Notes: generated by a model not told the origin, from the sequence alone. Numbered from the stretch's first letter, positions 36,275-45,909 are shown. The stretch: 64,000 bases of DNA from Chryseobacterium sp. (GCA_031277615.1 JAITMC010000020.1:1-64000), one strand, 5' to 3'. Program-made: numbers and translations.

Positions 36275-37828
36275 TTGAAAAAAATTCAAAACACATTGAA
36301 AAATTATTCGATCATTCTTGCAGCTTTGGTAATGTCATCATGCGCTTCTACCAGAAGACATAATGAGCAAAGGGCTACATGCATTCCTCCTGAAAAACTG
36401 AAAGAGGATGTGGATTATGCCTACTCCAAACTGCAAAAAATGCATCCGCAGCTTTATTGGTATATTTCCAAAAAGGAACTTGATCATAAATTTGACAGTC
36501 TTAAACAGACTTTCGATGAGCCTTTAACACCTCTTCAGTTTTATTTTAAGCTGCAGCCTGTAATTGCCGATATCCGCGAAGGACATCTTGCTTTAAGAGT
36601 TCCCAGAAAGAAATTTACCAAAAGGGAAATCAAAAAGCTGGAACACAAAAAAGGAATGTTCAGCCGTTTTGAATATTATGTACAGGGAAACCACCTGTTC
36701 ATTGTTGAGAATAAAGATTCCATAGAAGGGATACAGCCCGGAACCGAAGTTTTATCCATCAATGGGATTCCTGTAGCCGAGTACATGAAAAAATACAGGG
36801 AGCTGATCAGCAGTGACGGCTACAATATGACTTTTCAGTCTTATTTTTTAAAGGATGTATTTTTTAATTTTTATACCGCAGAAAACGGATTTGCAGACCG
36901 TGCTTCCATAGAAACACTTTATAAAGGAAAGAAGCATACTTATATCTTACACCGGGAAAACAAAACCGAGACTGATCTGGAAAAGGATAAAGAACAGGAA
37001 AAACGCACTCCCGAAAGAAAGGTTAACGATTATGTTGCCTTCAGCAATTCCTATAACCGGAATTTTAAATTTCTGGACCAGGACAGCACAACCGCGTATA
37101 TGAAGATCAAAAGTTTTTCACGCGATCATTCAGAACAGTTTTACAAGGAGGCATTTGCCAAAATAAAAAATGCAAAAACAAAGTATCTCATTATTGATGT
37201 CCGCAATAATTACGGAGGTTCCCTTCAGGAAATCAATAATCTGTATTCCTATCTTGCTCCGGAACCCTTTGTTCTGATCAAGCCGTCACAGCTTACCTCC
37301 AGACTTTCGCCGCTAAGAACCAACTATTTCAGGAAAAGCAGTGCCTTTCAGTATGCATTTAAAAGTCTCGCCTACCCTACTTATGTCTTTTCCCAGACCT
37401 TCAGTACTTATAAAAAGGATGGAAAGGTATATTATAAAATGAAAGCCGACAAACCTACACAACCCAATAAGGACGCTTTCCACGGAAAAGTTTTTGTACT
37501 GATCAACGGAGGAAGCTTTTCAGCCTCTTCCATCATTACTGCCAAGCTTCAATATGATAAAAGAGCAATTCTTGTAGGGGAAGAAACCGGAGGAGCCAAT
37601 GACGGAACGGTTGCAGGATTTTACTCCTATCAGAAGCTGCCCAATTCCAAAATTAATCTTCCGATCGGCCTTCTTCTAGTACAGCCGAATATTGATTTCA
37701 TGAATACCCGAAGAGGGGTTATTCCTGACGTTACGATTCCGGACAGCATGCAGGATGTTATTGATAAAAAAGATCCGCAGCTGGAGTGGGTGAAAAATGA
37801 AATCGCAAAGGATAAGAAGCATCAATAG
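36275..37828 (+). CDS. S41 family peptidase (lipoprotein)
   Basis: The start is TTG at 36275 (read as MKKIQNTLK), because a lipoprotein signal follows directly (lipobox VMSSC, Cys at about residue 23). The 517-residue protein has a PDZ-like segment (IQPGTEVLSINGIPVAEYMK, about 150-170). The S41 catalytic domain follows, with VFVLINGGSFSASS (nucleophile Ser at about 416) and GEETGGANDG. S41 proteases degrade peptides at the cell envelope. The gene stands alone. Confidence 0.9.
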   Translation: MKKIQNTLKNYSIILAALVMSSCASTRRHNEQRATCIPPEKLKEDVDYAYSKLQKMHPQLYWYISKKELDHKFDSLKQTFDEPLTPLQFYFKLQPVIADIREGHLALRVPRKKFTKREIKKLEHKKGMFSRFEYYVQGNHLFIVENKDSIEGIQPGTEVLSINGIPVAEYMKKYRELISSDGYNMTFQSYFLKDVFFNFYTAENGFADRASIETLYKGKKHTYILHRENKTETDLEKDKEQEKRTPERKVNDYVAFSNSYNRNFKFLDQDSTTAYMKIKSFSRDHSEQFYKEAFAKIKNAKTKYLIIDVRNNYGGSLQEINNLYSYLAPEPFVLIKPSQLTSRLSPLRTNYFRKSSAFQYAFKSLAYPTYVFSQTFSTYKKDGKVYYKMKADKPTQPNKDAFHGKVFVLINGGSFSASSIITAKLQYDKRAILVGEETGGANDGTVAGFYSYQKLPNSKINLPIGLLLVQPNIDFMNTRRGVIPDVTIPDSMQDVIDKKDPQLEWVKNEIAKDKKHQ

Positions 37829-37870
37829 TTTTCGGTATCGGCGGGCTTTCAGCCCGCCGATACCGAAAAC
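37828..37870. terminator. Perfect 20-bp hairpin after the S41 gene
   Basis: The two 20-base arms (beginning GTTTTCGGTATCGG and its exact complement) enclose the loop TTC. The left arm starts at the stop codon of the S41 gene. There is no long T-run on either side, but the stem is one of the strongest in the window and separates convergent genes. Confidence 0.8.
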
Positions 37871-37899
37871 TTCCAGCATAATCCGATATTAATACAAAA

Positions 37900-37925
37900 A
37901 TCCGGCAGAAAATTTTCTGCCGGAT
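37900..37925 (-). terminator. Terminator of the first M4 protease gene
   Basis: A perfect 26-base palindrome (ATCCGGCAGAAAA and its complement) lies 23 bases beyond the M4 stop. On the minus strand a run of T follows. Confidence 0.85.
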
Positions 37926-37947
37926 CCTCTTTTAAGAATACTGATTT

Positions 37948-39939
37948 TTATTCTACAATGATTTTTTTGGTGATAGCAGCACTTCCTTCAGAAGTAATTT
38001 TTACCAGGTAAATTCCTTTATGAGTGTTTCCGATATTCACTTTATTTGTACCTTTACCTAATTTCTGAGCGGTTTTGATGAGCCTTCCAGACATATCATA
38101 CATTTCAAAAGAAGTATTATTTTTATTGTTTTCTATGGTAAATACTCCATTTTTAACAGGGTTTGGATAAATCCTGAATGAATCTTCAGCTCTTATGGTT
38201 TCTTTTACCGCCAATACTCCGTCGCCTATTCCCACACCGTACCATGCTTTTACGTTTTGCTGCTGTTCATTACTAGAAGCTCCGTAAAGATCGGTTACCG
38301 CTTGTTTTGTAGCATTATAGGCATCCAGATAAGTGGTATTCGGAGTCATGTACTGGTGTAAAGCTCTGTAAATAATTTTTTCTGCTTTTTCAATGGTAAT
38401 TCCGGTTACATTATAGGCGTTACCGATATCGTTGGTTCCGGAGCCTCCCTGTGAAAGAAGGTAGAACCAGTAGTTCCCTACGCCGCTGTTGGTATGCACC
38501 CCTCCGCGGTCGTTATCTTCACTTGGATTGTCTGTGCTGGCCCAGTGGGTTCCGTTATAAGTATCCGGCTGAGGCCCGGGATCTACGTTATTGGGATCAG
38601 ACATACTTCTCATGTAAGGACTTGGAGACGGATTCAGGATAGAAGAGGTCGGGATTCCTTCCCCGATGGTCCAGTTCGGGTTGCTTCCTGAATAAAACTC
38701 AATAGCTGTTCCCAACATATCGGCAATTGATTCATTAATGGCCCCTGACTCGCCTTCATAATTTAAACCTCCAAGACCGTTTCTTCCGATGATCAGGTGG
38801 GAATATTCATGTCCGGCTACATCTATTCCCACTACAGGATTGGTAATGGTAAAGATTCCGCCAAACAGAGTTCCGTTTCCGTAAAGCATGCAAACAATTC
38901 CGCCATATAAGGGAGTATCCAGTGCCGCAGCATTTGCTCCTCCTGTAAATCCGCCGAAATCGAAGTTATAATAATTGTCTATCTGGGCGCCGTTACCGTC
39001 AAAGCTGTTTCTGTTATGCCGGGTCATATAATAATCATATGCATTTTTCATTCCCCAATGAACTTCTACAGCTGGTTTTGTATCGTCTGCAGTATAGTTT
39101 GCTTCAGGGCTGATATATTCCTCCACACTGATGATTCCTCCGTTTACCGTATCGATATCCAGGTTGGTCCCATTTCTCGTATGGATATTTCGGGCATTGT
39201 CTTTCAGCCTGTATTGGCTGTTGTAAGAATCTACAGTAATCGACTGGGTCCCTTTATAGTATGTTGCACTCTGGGATGGCGTGTCAGCATCATGCACTCT
39301 GGAAATTTTCTTGACCACTTTTCCGGAAACATTATCTATATAATAAGTATATGCTTTCAGGGGTTTCACAGACAGGGCTTCTACTTTTGAAGTATGATAA
39401 AGTGATGCCTTACGCCCGTTATTTACTTTTGTAATGACTTCTTCAATATTGGAAATGGTAACTTTTCCTTTAGGCTGAAGATCAGAAAGGATAACGGTTC
39501 TTATTTTCTGTAAAGTAGGCTGCTGTTTCGGAGCAAGATTAATGTCGGTAATAATCTCACCGTTTACATAGATCAGTCTTCCGTCTTTTTCGTGAAGCAG
39601 GATCATGTCATCCATGACTTTTACTCCCTTGTAGTAATGTTCATATACGGAATGAATGATTCCCAGTTCATCTTTGTTCTTTTTCAGAAAACGGTAGGAA
39701 TGATCGCTTCCCGTTCCCAGCAATTCTCCTAAATGATTGGCCAGGAAATCCGAAGTGATATCCCTTCCGCTGAAACTGGCACTGAAATTCCCCATCGCCG
39801 ATGTAGCGGAGACCTTTGGAAAATCTTTTACGGATGTTTCAGAGCCTGGTCTGCTTTGGGCCTGTACTAAAGTAAAAGAAGTGAAACCTGTAGCCAGGAC
39901 AAACGTCAAAGCCTTGGCAAGAGTAGTCATTTTTTTCAT
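37948..39939 (-). CDS. T9SS-secreted M4 (thermolysin-like) metallopeptidase
   Basis: The 663-residue protein has a signal peptide (ends VQAQ, about residue 28) and an FTP/PepSY propeptide region (about 50-200). The catalytic domain follows, with GHEYSH (about 375-380) and the third zinc ligand in GAINESIAD (about 400). A T9SS type A sorting domain closes it (FRIYPNPVKNGVF ... GIYLVKI). It is a secreted thermolysin-like protease, probably for protein degradation. It is paralogous to the gene at 40566, and both share an upstream element at 39959. Confidence 0.93.
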   Translation of the reverse strand: MKKMTTLAKALTFVLATGFTSFTLVQAQSRPGSETSVKDFPKVSATSAMGNFSASFSGRDITSDFLANHLGELLGTGSDHSYRFLKKNKDELGIIHSVYEHYYKGVKVMDDMILLHEKDGRLIYVNGEIITDINLAPKQQPTLQKIRTVILSDLQPKGKVTISNIEEVITKVNNGRKASLYHTSKVEALSVKPLKAYTYYIDNVSGKVVKKISRVHDADTPSQSATYYKGTQSITVDSYNSQYRLKDNARNIHTRNGTNLDIDTVNGGIISVEEYISPEANYTADDTKPAVEVHWGMKNAYDYYMTRHNRNSFDGNGAQIDNYYNFDFGGFTGGANAAALDTPLYGGIVCMLYGNGTLFGGIFTITNPVVGIDVAGHEYSHLIIGRNGLGGLNYEGESGAINESIADMLGTAIEFYSGSNPNWTIGEGIPTSSILNPSPSPYMRSMSDPNNVDPGPQPDTYNGTHWASTDNPSEDNDRGGVHTNSGVGNYWFYLLSQGGSGTNDIGNAYNVTGITIEKAEKIIYRALHQYMTPNTTYLDAYNATKQAVTDLYGASSNEQQQNVKAWYGVGIGDGVLAVKETIRAEDSFRIYPNPVKNGVFTIENNKNNTSFEMYDMSGRLIKTAQKLGKGTNKVNIGNTHKGIYLVKITSEGSAAITKKIIVE

Positions 39940-39958
39940 AGATTCTATATTAATGGTA

Positions 39959-39994
39959 TTTCACAGTTAGTAGATAAAATATAAAAATGTTACA
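39959..39994 (-). promoter_or_regulatory. Shared promoter/leader element, copy 1
   Basis: The element reads TTTCACAGTTAGTAGA on the plus strand, then AATATAAAAATGTTACA. The same element occurs at 40364-40400 and 42588-42624. Here and at the third copy it lies 13-20 bases before the start codon of an M4 protease. TAACTGTG on the minus strand differs by one base from the -7 consensus. Confidence 0.65.
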
Positions 39995-40363
39995 TTATTT
40001 CTAATATTTAACACTTATTAACTTGAATAAATAACTTAAACACTCATTTTAACTAATATTAATTGAGTTTATAAATGAAAAAATATGAATAAAAAAGCAG
40101 GACTTTTAAGCTGGAGTCTTCAAGCCTTAATTTTTATGCTGTGTTTACATATGATTCTGTTTTAATGTTTATTGAGATGAATTGTTTTTGAAATAAAAAA
40201 ACCCGACAGAACGTATTCTGCCGGATCTCATACTGTGTTTTTTTTAAGTTTTTGCCTTGCAGCAATCCCTATTAGGGCGTTTGTACGAAATAATTTTTTA
40301 ATAAGTAAATTCTATTCTGAACCAATGCCTTTTAAACGGAACAGATGTACCAGGTACTTCCCG

Positions 40364-40400
40364 TTTTCACAGTTAGTAGAAAAAAGATAAAAATGTTACA
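40364..40400 (-). promoter_or_regulatory. Shared promoter/leader element, orphan copy 2
   Basis: It carries the same CACAGTTAGTAGA and GATAAAAATGTTACA blocks as copies 1 and 3, but no gene follows it at the usual distance. Confidence 0.7.
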
Positions 40401-40505
40401 CTTTTTTTTCATAAAAAATCATTTTTTTTAATAAAACCAGGATTCATGATATTTTGACGTTCCTTATGTAGTTATCGAAATCAGCAGATAAGATCTGTTT
40501 CTACT

Positions 40506-40543
40506 GAAAAATCCCCTGGCAGAATTTTCTGTCGGGGGACTTT
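40506..40543 (-). terminator. Terminator of the second M4 gene
   Basis: CCCCTGGCAGAA pairs with TTCTGTCGGGG around two bases with one mismatch; on the minus strand T5 follows. Confidence 0.75.
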
Positions 40544-40565
40544 CTCAATTAACCAGTAGGTCTGT

Positions 40566-42575
40566 TTATTCTACAATGAGTTTCTTTGAAGAAATTTGTT
40601 CTCCGTTTGAAATAATCTTCAGCAGATAAACACCTTTCTGAGAAGTATTCATATTGATTTTATGGGATCCTTTCTTCAGTTTTTCGGTTTCATTGATTTT
40701 TCTTCCTGCAGTATCATAAACCTCAATGGTTACTTCATTTTTCGGATTTTCAATAGTAAACACACCATTTTTAACAGGATTCGGGTAGATGTTGAATTGC
40801 TCTTCCGGACGAGCCGACTCGTGGGTTGCCAGCACTCCGGTACCGATTCCTACTCCATACCAGGCTTTTACATTCTGAAGCTGTTCATTTCCTGAAGCTC
40901 CATATAAATCTGTTACGGCTTGTTTGGTTGCATTATAGGCATCCATGTAGGTGCTGTTTGGCGTTAAATAAGTAGTCAGTGTTTTATAAGCAATTTTTTC
41001 TGCTTTAGCTAGTGTAATTCCGGTTACGTCGTAAAGATTTCCAATATCATTGGTCCCGGAACCTCCCTGTGAAAGTAAATAGAACCAGTAGTTTCCTACT
41101 CCACTGTTGGTATGAACTCCTCCATGGTCATTATCAGCTGTAGGATTTGCCGTACTGGCCCAATAGGTTCCGCTATAGGTATCCGGTTGTTTTCCAATGG
41201 CGGAGTTTGCACTGTTTGGGTTAGACATACTTCTCAGGTAGCCTGGAGCAACATTTAAAATCCCTTCCCCCATCGTCCAGTTGGCGGAAGACGGAGCACC
41301 ATAAAATTCGATGGATGTACCCAATATATCGGCAAAAGACTCATTCAGTGCACCTGACTCCGATTGATAATTAAGACCTCCTGTACCATTTCTGTCAATA
41401 ATCATATGAGAGTATTCATGTCCTCCTACATCAATTGCGGCCATAGTATTAGTGGCTCCGGGAGAGCTGGGAAGATTTCCGTTTCCGAATGCCATAAACT
41501 GCATCCCGTTACTTAGCTTTACAGCTGTTGCATTAAAGCCATAGCCGGCAGGAAGCGAAGGATTTAATTTTGAAAAGTCCATATTATAATAACTGGATAT
41601 TGCGGCACCATTTCCATCAAAACTGTTTCTGTTGAACTTATTCAAATAATAATCATAGGATGATTTAATTGCCCAGTGCACTTCTACGGGAGCTTTTGTT
41701 TCAGCTGCAGTAAAGTTGGCTGTAGTGTTGGTATACTCTGTAGCTCCGGCTAAAATAATATACCCGTTAGGATCCACTCCTATTGATCCCGTTATACCCG
41801 TAGCATTCATTGTACGGATCTTTCGGGCATTATCCATCAGCCTGTACCCACCATTATAAGAATCTACTGTTACAGATTGATTTCCTTTGTAATAAGTAGC
41901 ACTTGTAGACGGTGTATCCACATGATGAAGCTGTGACAGCTCTTTTACAATTTTTTGGGTTGAATGATCGATATAATAGACTTTGGAAAATAGAGATTTC
42001 AGAGAAGAGGCGCCTATCATAATGGTACTGTACAATCTGATCCCTCTTCCATCATACACTTTAGCCATTACATTTTCAGCTTCTCCGAAGATGATCTCTT
42101 CAACAGGCAGGTCTACTGTTGCTGAAATAATGCTTTTGGCATCCTGAACGGATAATGCGGAAGATACATTGGCTGTAATATCACGGATAAATTCACCATT
42201 AATATACGTAATCATTCCGTTTTTTTCATGAATAGAGACGATATCATCCATTACCTTAGTTCCTTTAAAATAATGCTGATAAACAGAGTGTTTTATTCCT
42301 AATTCATCGGTTTCGGATTTTAACAGCTGAAAGGTATGGCTGCTGTCTCCCCCAAGCCATTCTCCTAAATGACTGATCAGAAAGTCTGAAGGAATATTCT
42401 GCCCGTTAAAAAAAGCATTAAACGTTCCCATTGGAGAGGTTACGGAAAACTTCGGAAAGTCGCGGACAGAAAGTTCCGGCTTTTCTTTGTTCTGTGCGTG
42501 GGTAAGCACACACGAAACGGTTCCCATTGTCATACTTACCGTTAAAACCTTAACAAGAATAGTAATTTTTTTCAT
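40566..42575 (-). CDS. T9SS-secreted M4 (thermolysin-like) metallopeptidase, paralog
   Basis: The 669-residue protein has the same domain order as the downstream gene: signal peptide (ends THAQ), FTP/PepSY, catalytic domain with GHEYSH (about 386-391) and GALNESFAD (about 411), and a sorting domain (FNIYPNPVKNGVF). Large parts are identical by eye, the middle and propeptide less so. A tandem duplication is the best explanation. Separate terminators and leader elements suggest independent transcription of each copy. Confidence 0.93.
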   Translation of the reverse strand: MKKITILVKVLTVSMTMGTVSCVLTHAQNKEKPELSVRDFPKFSVTSPMGTFNAFFNGQNIPSDFLISHLGEWLGGDSSHTFQLLKSETDELGIKHSVYQHYFKGTKVMDDIVSIHEKNGMITYINGEFIRDITANVSSALSVQDAKSIISATVDLPVEEIIFGEAENVMAKVYDGRGIRLYSTIMIGASSLKSLFSKVYYIDHSTQKIVKELSQLHHVDTPSTSATYYKGNQSVTVDSYNGGYRLMDNARKIRTMNATGITGSIGVDPNGYIILAGATEYTNTTANFTAAETKAPVEVHWAIKSSYDYYLNKFNRNSFDGNGAAISSYYNMDFSKLNPSLPAGYGFNATAVKLSNGMQFMAFGNGNLPSSPGATNTMAAIDVGGHEYSHMIIDRNGTGGLNYQSESGALNESFADILGTSIEFYGAPSSANWTMGEGILNVAPGYLRSMSNPNSANSAIGKQPDTYSGTYWASTANPTADNDHGGVHTNSGVGNYWFYLLSQGGSGTNDIGNLYDVTGITLAKAEKIAYKTLTTYLTPNSTYMDAYNATKQAVTDLYGASGNEQLQNVKAWYGVGIGTGVLATHESARPEEQFNIYPNPVKNGVFTIENPKNEVTIEVYDTAGRKINETEKLKKGSHKINMNTSQKGVYLLKIISNGEQISSKKLIVE

Positions 42576-42587
42576 AATACCTTATAA

Positions 42588-42624
42588 TTTTCCACAGTTA
42601 GTAGGAAAAATTAAAAATTGTTAC
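42588..42624 (-). promoter_or_regulatory. Shared promoter/leader element, copy 3
   Basis: This copy is TTTTCCACAGTTAGTAGG followed by AAAATTAAAAATTGTTACG. It ends 13 bases before the ATG of the second M4 gene. It is slightly more divergent than the other two. Confidence 0.65.
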
Positions 42625-42643
42625 GAATAAATCATTTTTTACT

Positions 42644-43462
42644 TTAATTCATTCTATCTAAGGCTTTCTGAAGTTCATTCAGATCAATAAAATCAAGCAG
42701 GGCTCCTGCAATGATGAAAATAAAAAGAACTACCGTCAAAAATAATATGATGAACAGATATACGGATACAAACCAAATAACCGTATTCAGGATATTTCCT
42801 CTGATTCCGAATTTGTTCATGAAAAACTTCTGGGAACGCTCAAACCACGAAATTTTCTTCCGTTCCGGTACTGCTTCCACTTCAATCCCATTCAGTTCAT
42901 CAACCAGGCGCACCACATCCTTTATATATCTTCCGTACATATAGTAAATCCAGTATTTGACAATAAACCATACCAAAAGCAGTGTAATCATAAAACTGAT
43001 CCCGAAAATGGCAAGGTTGTACTTCATTTCAAAATGAAAGTTGATGGTAATCAATGACAAAAGGAATGCAAGCGGAATATAGGAAATATAGTAAGCAATG
43101 TAGATTTCTTTCGATATTAAAAGCTGTGTTTTAAGGTTAAATAAGTCATAGTTGGTATTGATGCTTTGTTTACAGAGCATTTTATAAAGCTTCAGAAAGC
43201 GGGAATAGAAATACACAATCAAAGCTAATGTCAGAACAACAACAAAAGCTGATATGATTTTGATATTGGCATCTTTGGCAGCAAACGGAAAACCCGACAT
43301 CAACATGGGCAGGGTGATGATCATCAGCCAAAACTCTGTTTCCATATTGAGTTTGAGCATCTGTAACGGAGAGTGGATTTCCTTCTGTTTTTCAAGGGAA
43401 ACCTCAGGCAGATCATCTCCGGTATCTTTGTTCCAAAGTTCTTTAAAATTCTCTAACTCCAT
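42644..43462 (-). CDS. Membrane protein partner of an ECF sigma factor
   Basis: The 272-residue protein has a charged N-terminal segment (ENFKELWNKDTGDDLPEVSL), four or five transmembrane helices (about 40-60, 70-88, 118-138, 148-170 and 225-255) and a short C-terminal helix. The gene follows the sigma-factor gene by 10 bases. By position it could sequester the sigma factor, although no known anti-sigma motif is visible. It is not recognised as a named family. Confidence 0.75.
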   Translation of the reverse strand: MELENFKELWNKDTGDDLPEVSLEKQKEIHSPLQMLKLNMETEFWLMIITLPMLMSGFPFAAKDANIKIISAFVVVLTLALIVYFYSRFLKLYKMLCKQSINTNYDLFNLKTQLLISKEIYIAYYISYIPLAFLLSLITINFHFEMKYNLAIFGISFMITLLLVWFIVKYWIYYMYGRYIKDVVRLVDELNGIEVEAVPERKKISWFERSQKFFMNKFGIRGNILNTVIWFVSVYLFIILFLTVVLFIFIIAGALLDFIDLNELQKALDRMN

Positions 43463-43472
43463 TTATATGTGT

Positions 43473-43985
43473 TTAAATTTGTGTTCTTTTTTTGTCTATA
43501 ATGTCTTTAAGTTTTGTTTTGGCCCTGTTCATCTTTACTCTTGCATTCACTTCCGTTATTCCCAGCTGCCTGGCAATTTCCTTCCCCGGAAAATCTTCCA
43601 GAAAGTAAAAAATAAGGGCTTTATCGATTGGGCTGAGCTGGTGAATGGCTTCATACATCAGTTTCATATTGCGGTCATCCGTATCATTGTAAGACTCCTG
43701 TTGAACGGCAAGGTTTTCTATTTGTTGATTTTGTATAAAACTACGTTTTTTTTCGCTTCGGAGAAATACGATGGCTGTATTTAGTGCAGTTCTGTACAGC
43801 CAGGTAGAAAAGTCGCTTTTTCCCTGGAAATCATTATACGACTTCCAGGCCTGGTAAATGATCTCCTGATAAAGATCATTTTGATCATCCTGATTATCCA
43901 TGTACATCTTGGAAATCTTGAAGATAACACCTTTATGTTTCTCAATTTTTTCCAAAAATTCATTTTCCATTGAAGACATTGGCAA
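43473..43985 (-). CDS. ECF-type RNA polymerase sigma factor
   Basis: The 170-residue protein (a start at 43970, MENEFLEK, is equally possible) has ECF region 2 (about 30-80; DLYQEIIYQAWKSYNDFQGK, then FSTWLYRTALNTAI). Region 4 is at about 115-160 (LSPIDKALIFYFLEDFPGKE and IARQLGITEVNARVKMNRAK). It is cotranscribed with the membrane protein downstream. It differs from the other ECF factor of the window, so two independent regulons are encoded here. Confidence 0.9.
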   Translation of the reverse strand: MPMSSMENEFLEKIEKHKGVIFKISKMYMDNQDDQNDLYQEIIYQAWKSYNDFQGKSDFSTWLYRTALNTAIVFLRSEKKRSFIQNQQIENLAVQQESYNDTDDRNMKLMYEAIHQLSPIDKALIFYFLEDFPGKEIARQLGITEVNARVKMNRAKTKLKDIIDKKRTQI

Positions 43986-44068
43986 AAATCTGCACCTATA
44001 ACAACGTTTCTTTCAAAACGTCGCGTTTTTTATTAAAAATAACTATAAAACTCACGGATTAATGTACA

Positions 44069-44104
44069 AAATCCTCAAAAAACTGAGAAATTTATTGAGG
44101 ATTT
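44069..44104 (-). terminator. Terminator of the aldehyde dehydrogenase gene
   Basis: AAATCCTCAA and TTGAGGATTT pair around about 16 bases, close to the dehydrogenase stop. The flanks are T-rich on the minus strand. Confidence 0.65.
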
Positions 44105-44138
44105 TTATTTTATGTTAAATTAACAGTTTAAAAGTGCA

Positions 44139-45785
44139 TCAGAAAATATAATCTGTACTCAGAAAATTTGAATCATGATCCCTGACGATCGTATTGAGCA
44201 GTTCTTTGTTGGAATCGGTGAGTTTTGCAGCTACCAGAGACCGGATTGAAAAAGAACGGAGCGCATCAAAAACAGAAAGTGTTCCTTCCGCACTGTCTTT
44301 TCTTCCGGTAAAAGGAAAAACATCCGGACCTCGCTGTGCCTGGCAATTGATATTAACACGGCTTACCAGATTCACAAAAGGATCGATCAACCGGGCTACT
44401 TCCTCTGGATCTTCACTGAAAATACTGACCTGCATCCCGTGCGAAGCATTCACCTGATACTCTATAGGCTCTTCAATTTTATCAAAAGGAACAACAGGAA
44501 TTACAGGGCCAAACTGTTCTTCATGATAAAGTTTCATACTGCTGTCTACCGGATAAACCACAGCAGGAAATACAAAAGAAGCTTCCGTATGCCCGCCGTT
44601 CTCATTTAAAACAGCAGCTCCCTTAGACAGGGCATCTTCAATACATTCCTGAAGATACGGTGGCTTATTAACTTCCGGGAGAGGAGTAACTTTTACTCCG
44701 TTTTCCCACGGCAGACCGGGCTTTAATGCAGAAACAGCAGCACTTAATCTTTGGGTAAACTCCGCAGCAATTTCTTTCTGTACAAATAGTAATTTCAATG
44801 CCGTGCAACGTTGCCCGTTAAATGAAAGAGCTCCTAAAATACATTCGCTCACCGCTACATCCAGATTCGCATTTTTCGTAACAATTGCTGCATTTTTGGC
44901 ATCCAGGCTCAGAATAGCACGCAGGCGGTTTACTTTAGGATGTAGTTTTTTCAGGCTGTTGGCCACTTTACTGGAACCGATGAAGGCCAGAACATTTACT
45001 TTTCCGCTTTCCATAATCGGGGTAATGATCTCTGAGCCTTTTCCGTACAATGTATTTACTGTGCCTTTCGGGAAAGCTTCTTTAAATGCACTCAGCAGCG
45101 GATAATGGGCAAGAACTCCATGTTTGGGAAGCTTGAACAGAATCGTATTGCCCATGATCAGGGCAGGAATAAGGGTGGTAAAAATTTCATTTAATGGATA
45201 ATTGAAAGGCCCCATACTCAGAACGACTCCCAGCGGAGCTCTCCTGATCTGGGCAATGGTTCCTTCTGCCTGCTGAAACCGTGAGGATTCCCGGTCCAGA
45301 TCTTTCAGCGCATCAATGGTCTGATTAATATAATCAATGGTCCTGTCAAATTCTTTTGCAGAATCCGCCAGGGTTTTGCCGATCTCCCACATCAGCAGCA
45401 TGATGATGAGATCCCGCTGCTGAATCATCAGATAAACAAACTTCTGCATACATTTTATACGGCCTTCCACAGACATGGTTGGCCATTCTCCAAGACCGTT
45501 GTCATAAGCTTTTACACAAGCTTCAAGAACTTCCATGGCTTCTGCCGGGCCAATATTGGGAATACTGCCAAGCAGCTTTCTTTCGGGACCGTTTTCTGTA
45601 GGAATACATACCGGCGAATAAATATTCTGAACCTCTCCCTGCCATTCCACCAGTTCTCCGTTGAGAAGGTAAACCTTCTGATGGATTTCGGGAACTTTAA
45701 ATTCTTCCGGAATCTCGTTTTCACTTTTAAAAATATTCTGAAATATCGCTTTGTTTTCTGAATCCATAGGTTTGTGATTAATCAT
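44139..45785 (-). CDS. Aldehyde dehydrogenase, GapN-like
   Basis: The 548-residue aldehyde dehydrogenase resembles non-phosphorylating glyceraldehyde-3-phosphate dehydrogenase (GapN) in the active-site block NGQRCTALK (Cys327), the Asn in GPFNYPLN and the C-terminal QRGPDVFPFTG. It would oxidise an aldehyde with NADP. The general-base Glu normally in ELGGK is not present: the segment reads LSLDAK (about 292-297). The reaction may be altered or the Glu supplied elsewhere. An alternative start is at 45767. It is monocistronic. Confidence 0.85.
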   Translation of the reverse strand: MINHKPMDSENKAIFQNIFKSENEIPEEFKVPEIHQKVYLLNGELVEWQGEVQNIYSPVCIPTENGPERKLLGSIPNIGPAEAMEVLEACVKAYDNGLGEWPTMSVEGRIKCMQKFVYLMIQQRDLIIMLLMWEIGKTLADSAKEFDRTIDYINQTIDALKDLDRESSRFQQAEGTIAQIRRAPLGVVLSMGPFNYPLNEIFTTLIPALIMGNTILFKLPKHGVLAHYPLLSAFKEAFPKGTVNTLYGKGSEIITPIMESGKVNVLAFIGSSKVANSLKKLHPKVNRLRAILSLDAKNAAIVTKNANLDVAVSECILGALSFNGQRCTALKLLFVQKEIAAEFTQRLSAAVSALKPGLPWENGVKVTPLPEVNKPPYLQECIEDALSKGAAVLNENGGHTEASFVFPAVVYPVDSSMKLYHEEQFGPVIPVVPFDKIEEPIEYQVNASHGMQVSIFSEDPEEVARLIDPFVNLVSRVNINCQAQRGPDVFPFTGRKDSAEGTLSVFDALRSFSIRSLVAAKLTDSNKELLNTIVRDHDSNFLSTDYIF

Positions 45786-45909
45786 TGATGCAATTTTTTG
45801 CAGAATAAAGGTAGAGGGAAAATTTGATTTCAGGAACAGCGGTTTAATAGATTTCCTCTATTGACGAACTGTTTGAATGAAAATTAATGCCTGCTACTGA
45901 AAAAAAGGA

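Larger units (their letters stand above)
39995..40565. other. Intergenic region between the M4 genes with orphan promoter and terminator
   Basis: This stretch holds no full gene. It contains a terminator-like hairpin (40205-40226, arms CCGACAGAA and TTCTGCCGG, T-run on the minus strand) and a second copy of the M4 leader element (40364-40400). Between them is a short minus-strand frame (40312-40362; GKYLVHLFRLKGIGSE then stop) reminiscent of the last residues of a T9SS sorting domain. It may be the remains of a third M4 paralog; this is inference. Confidence 0.5.
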
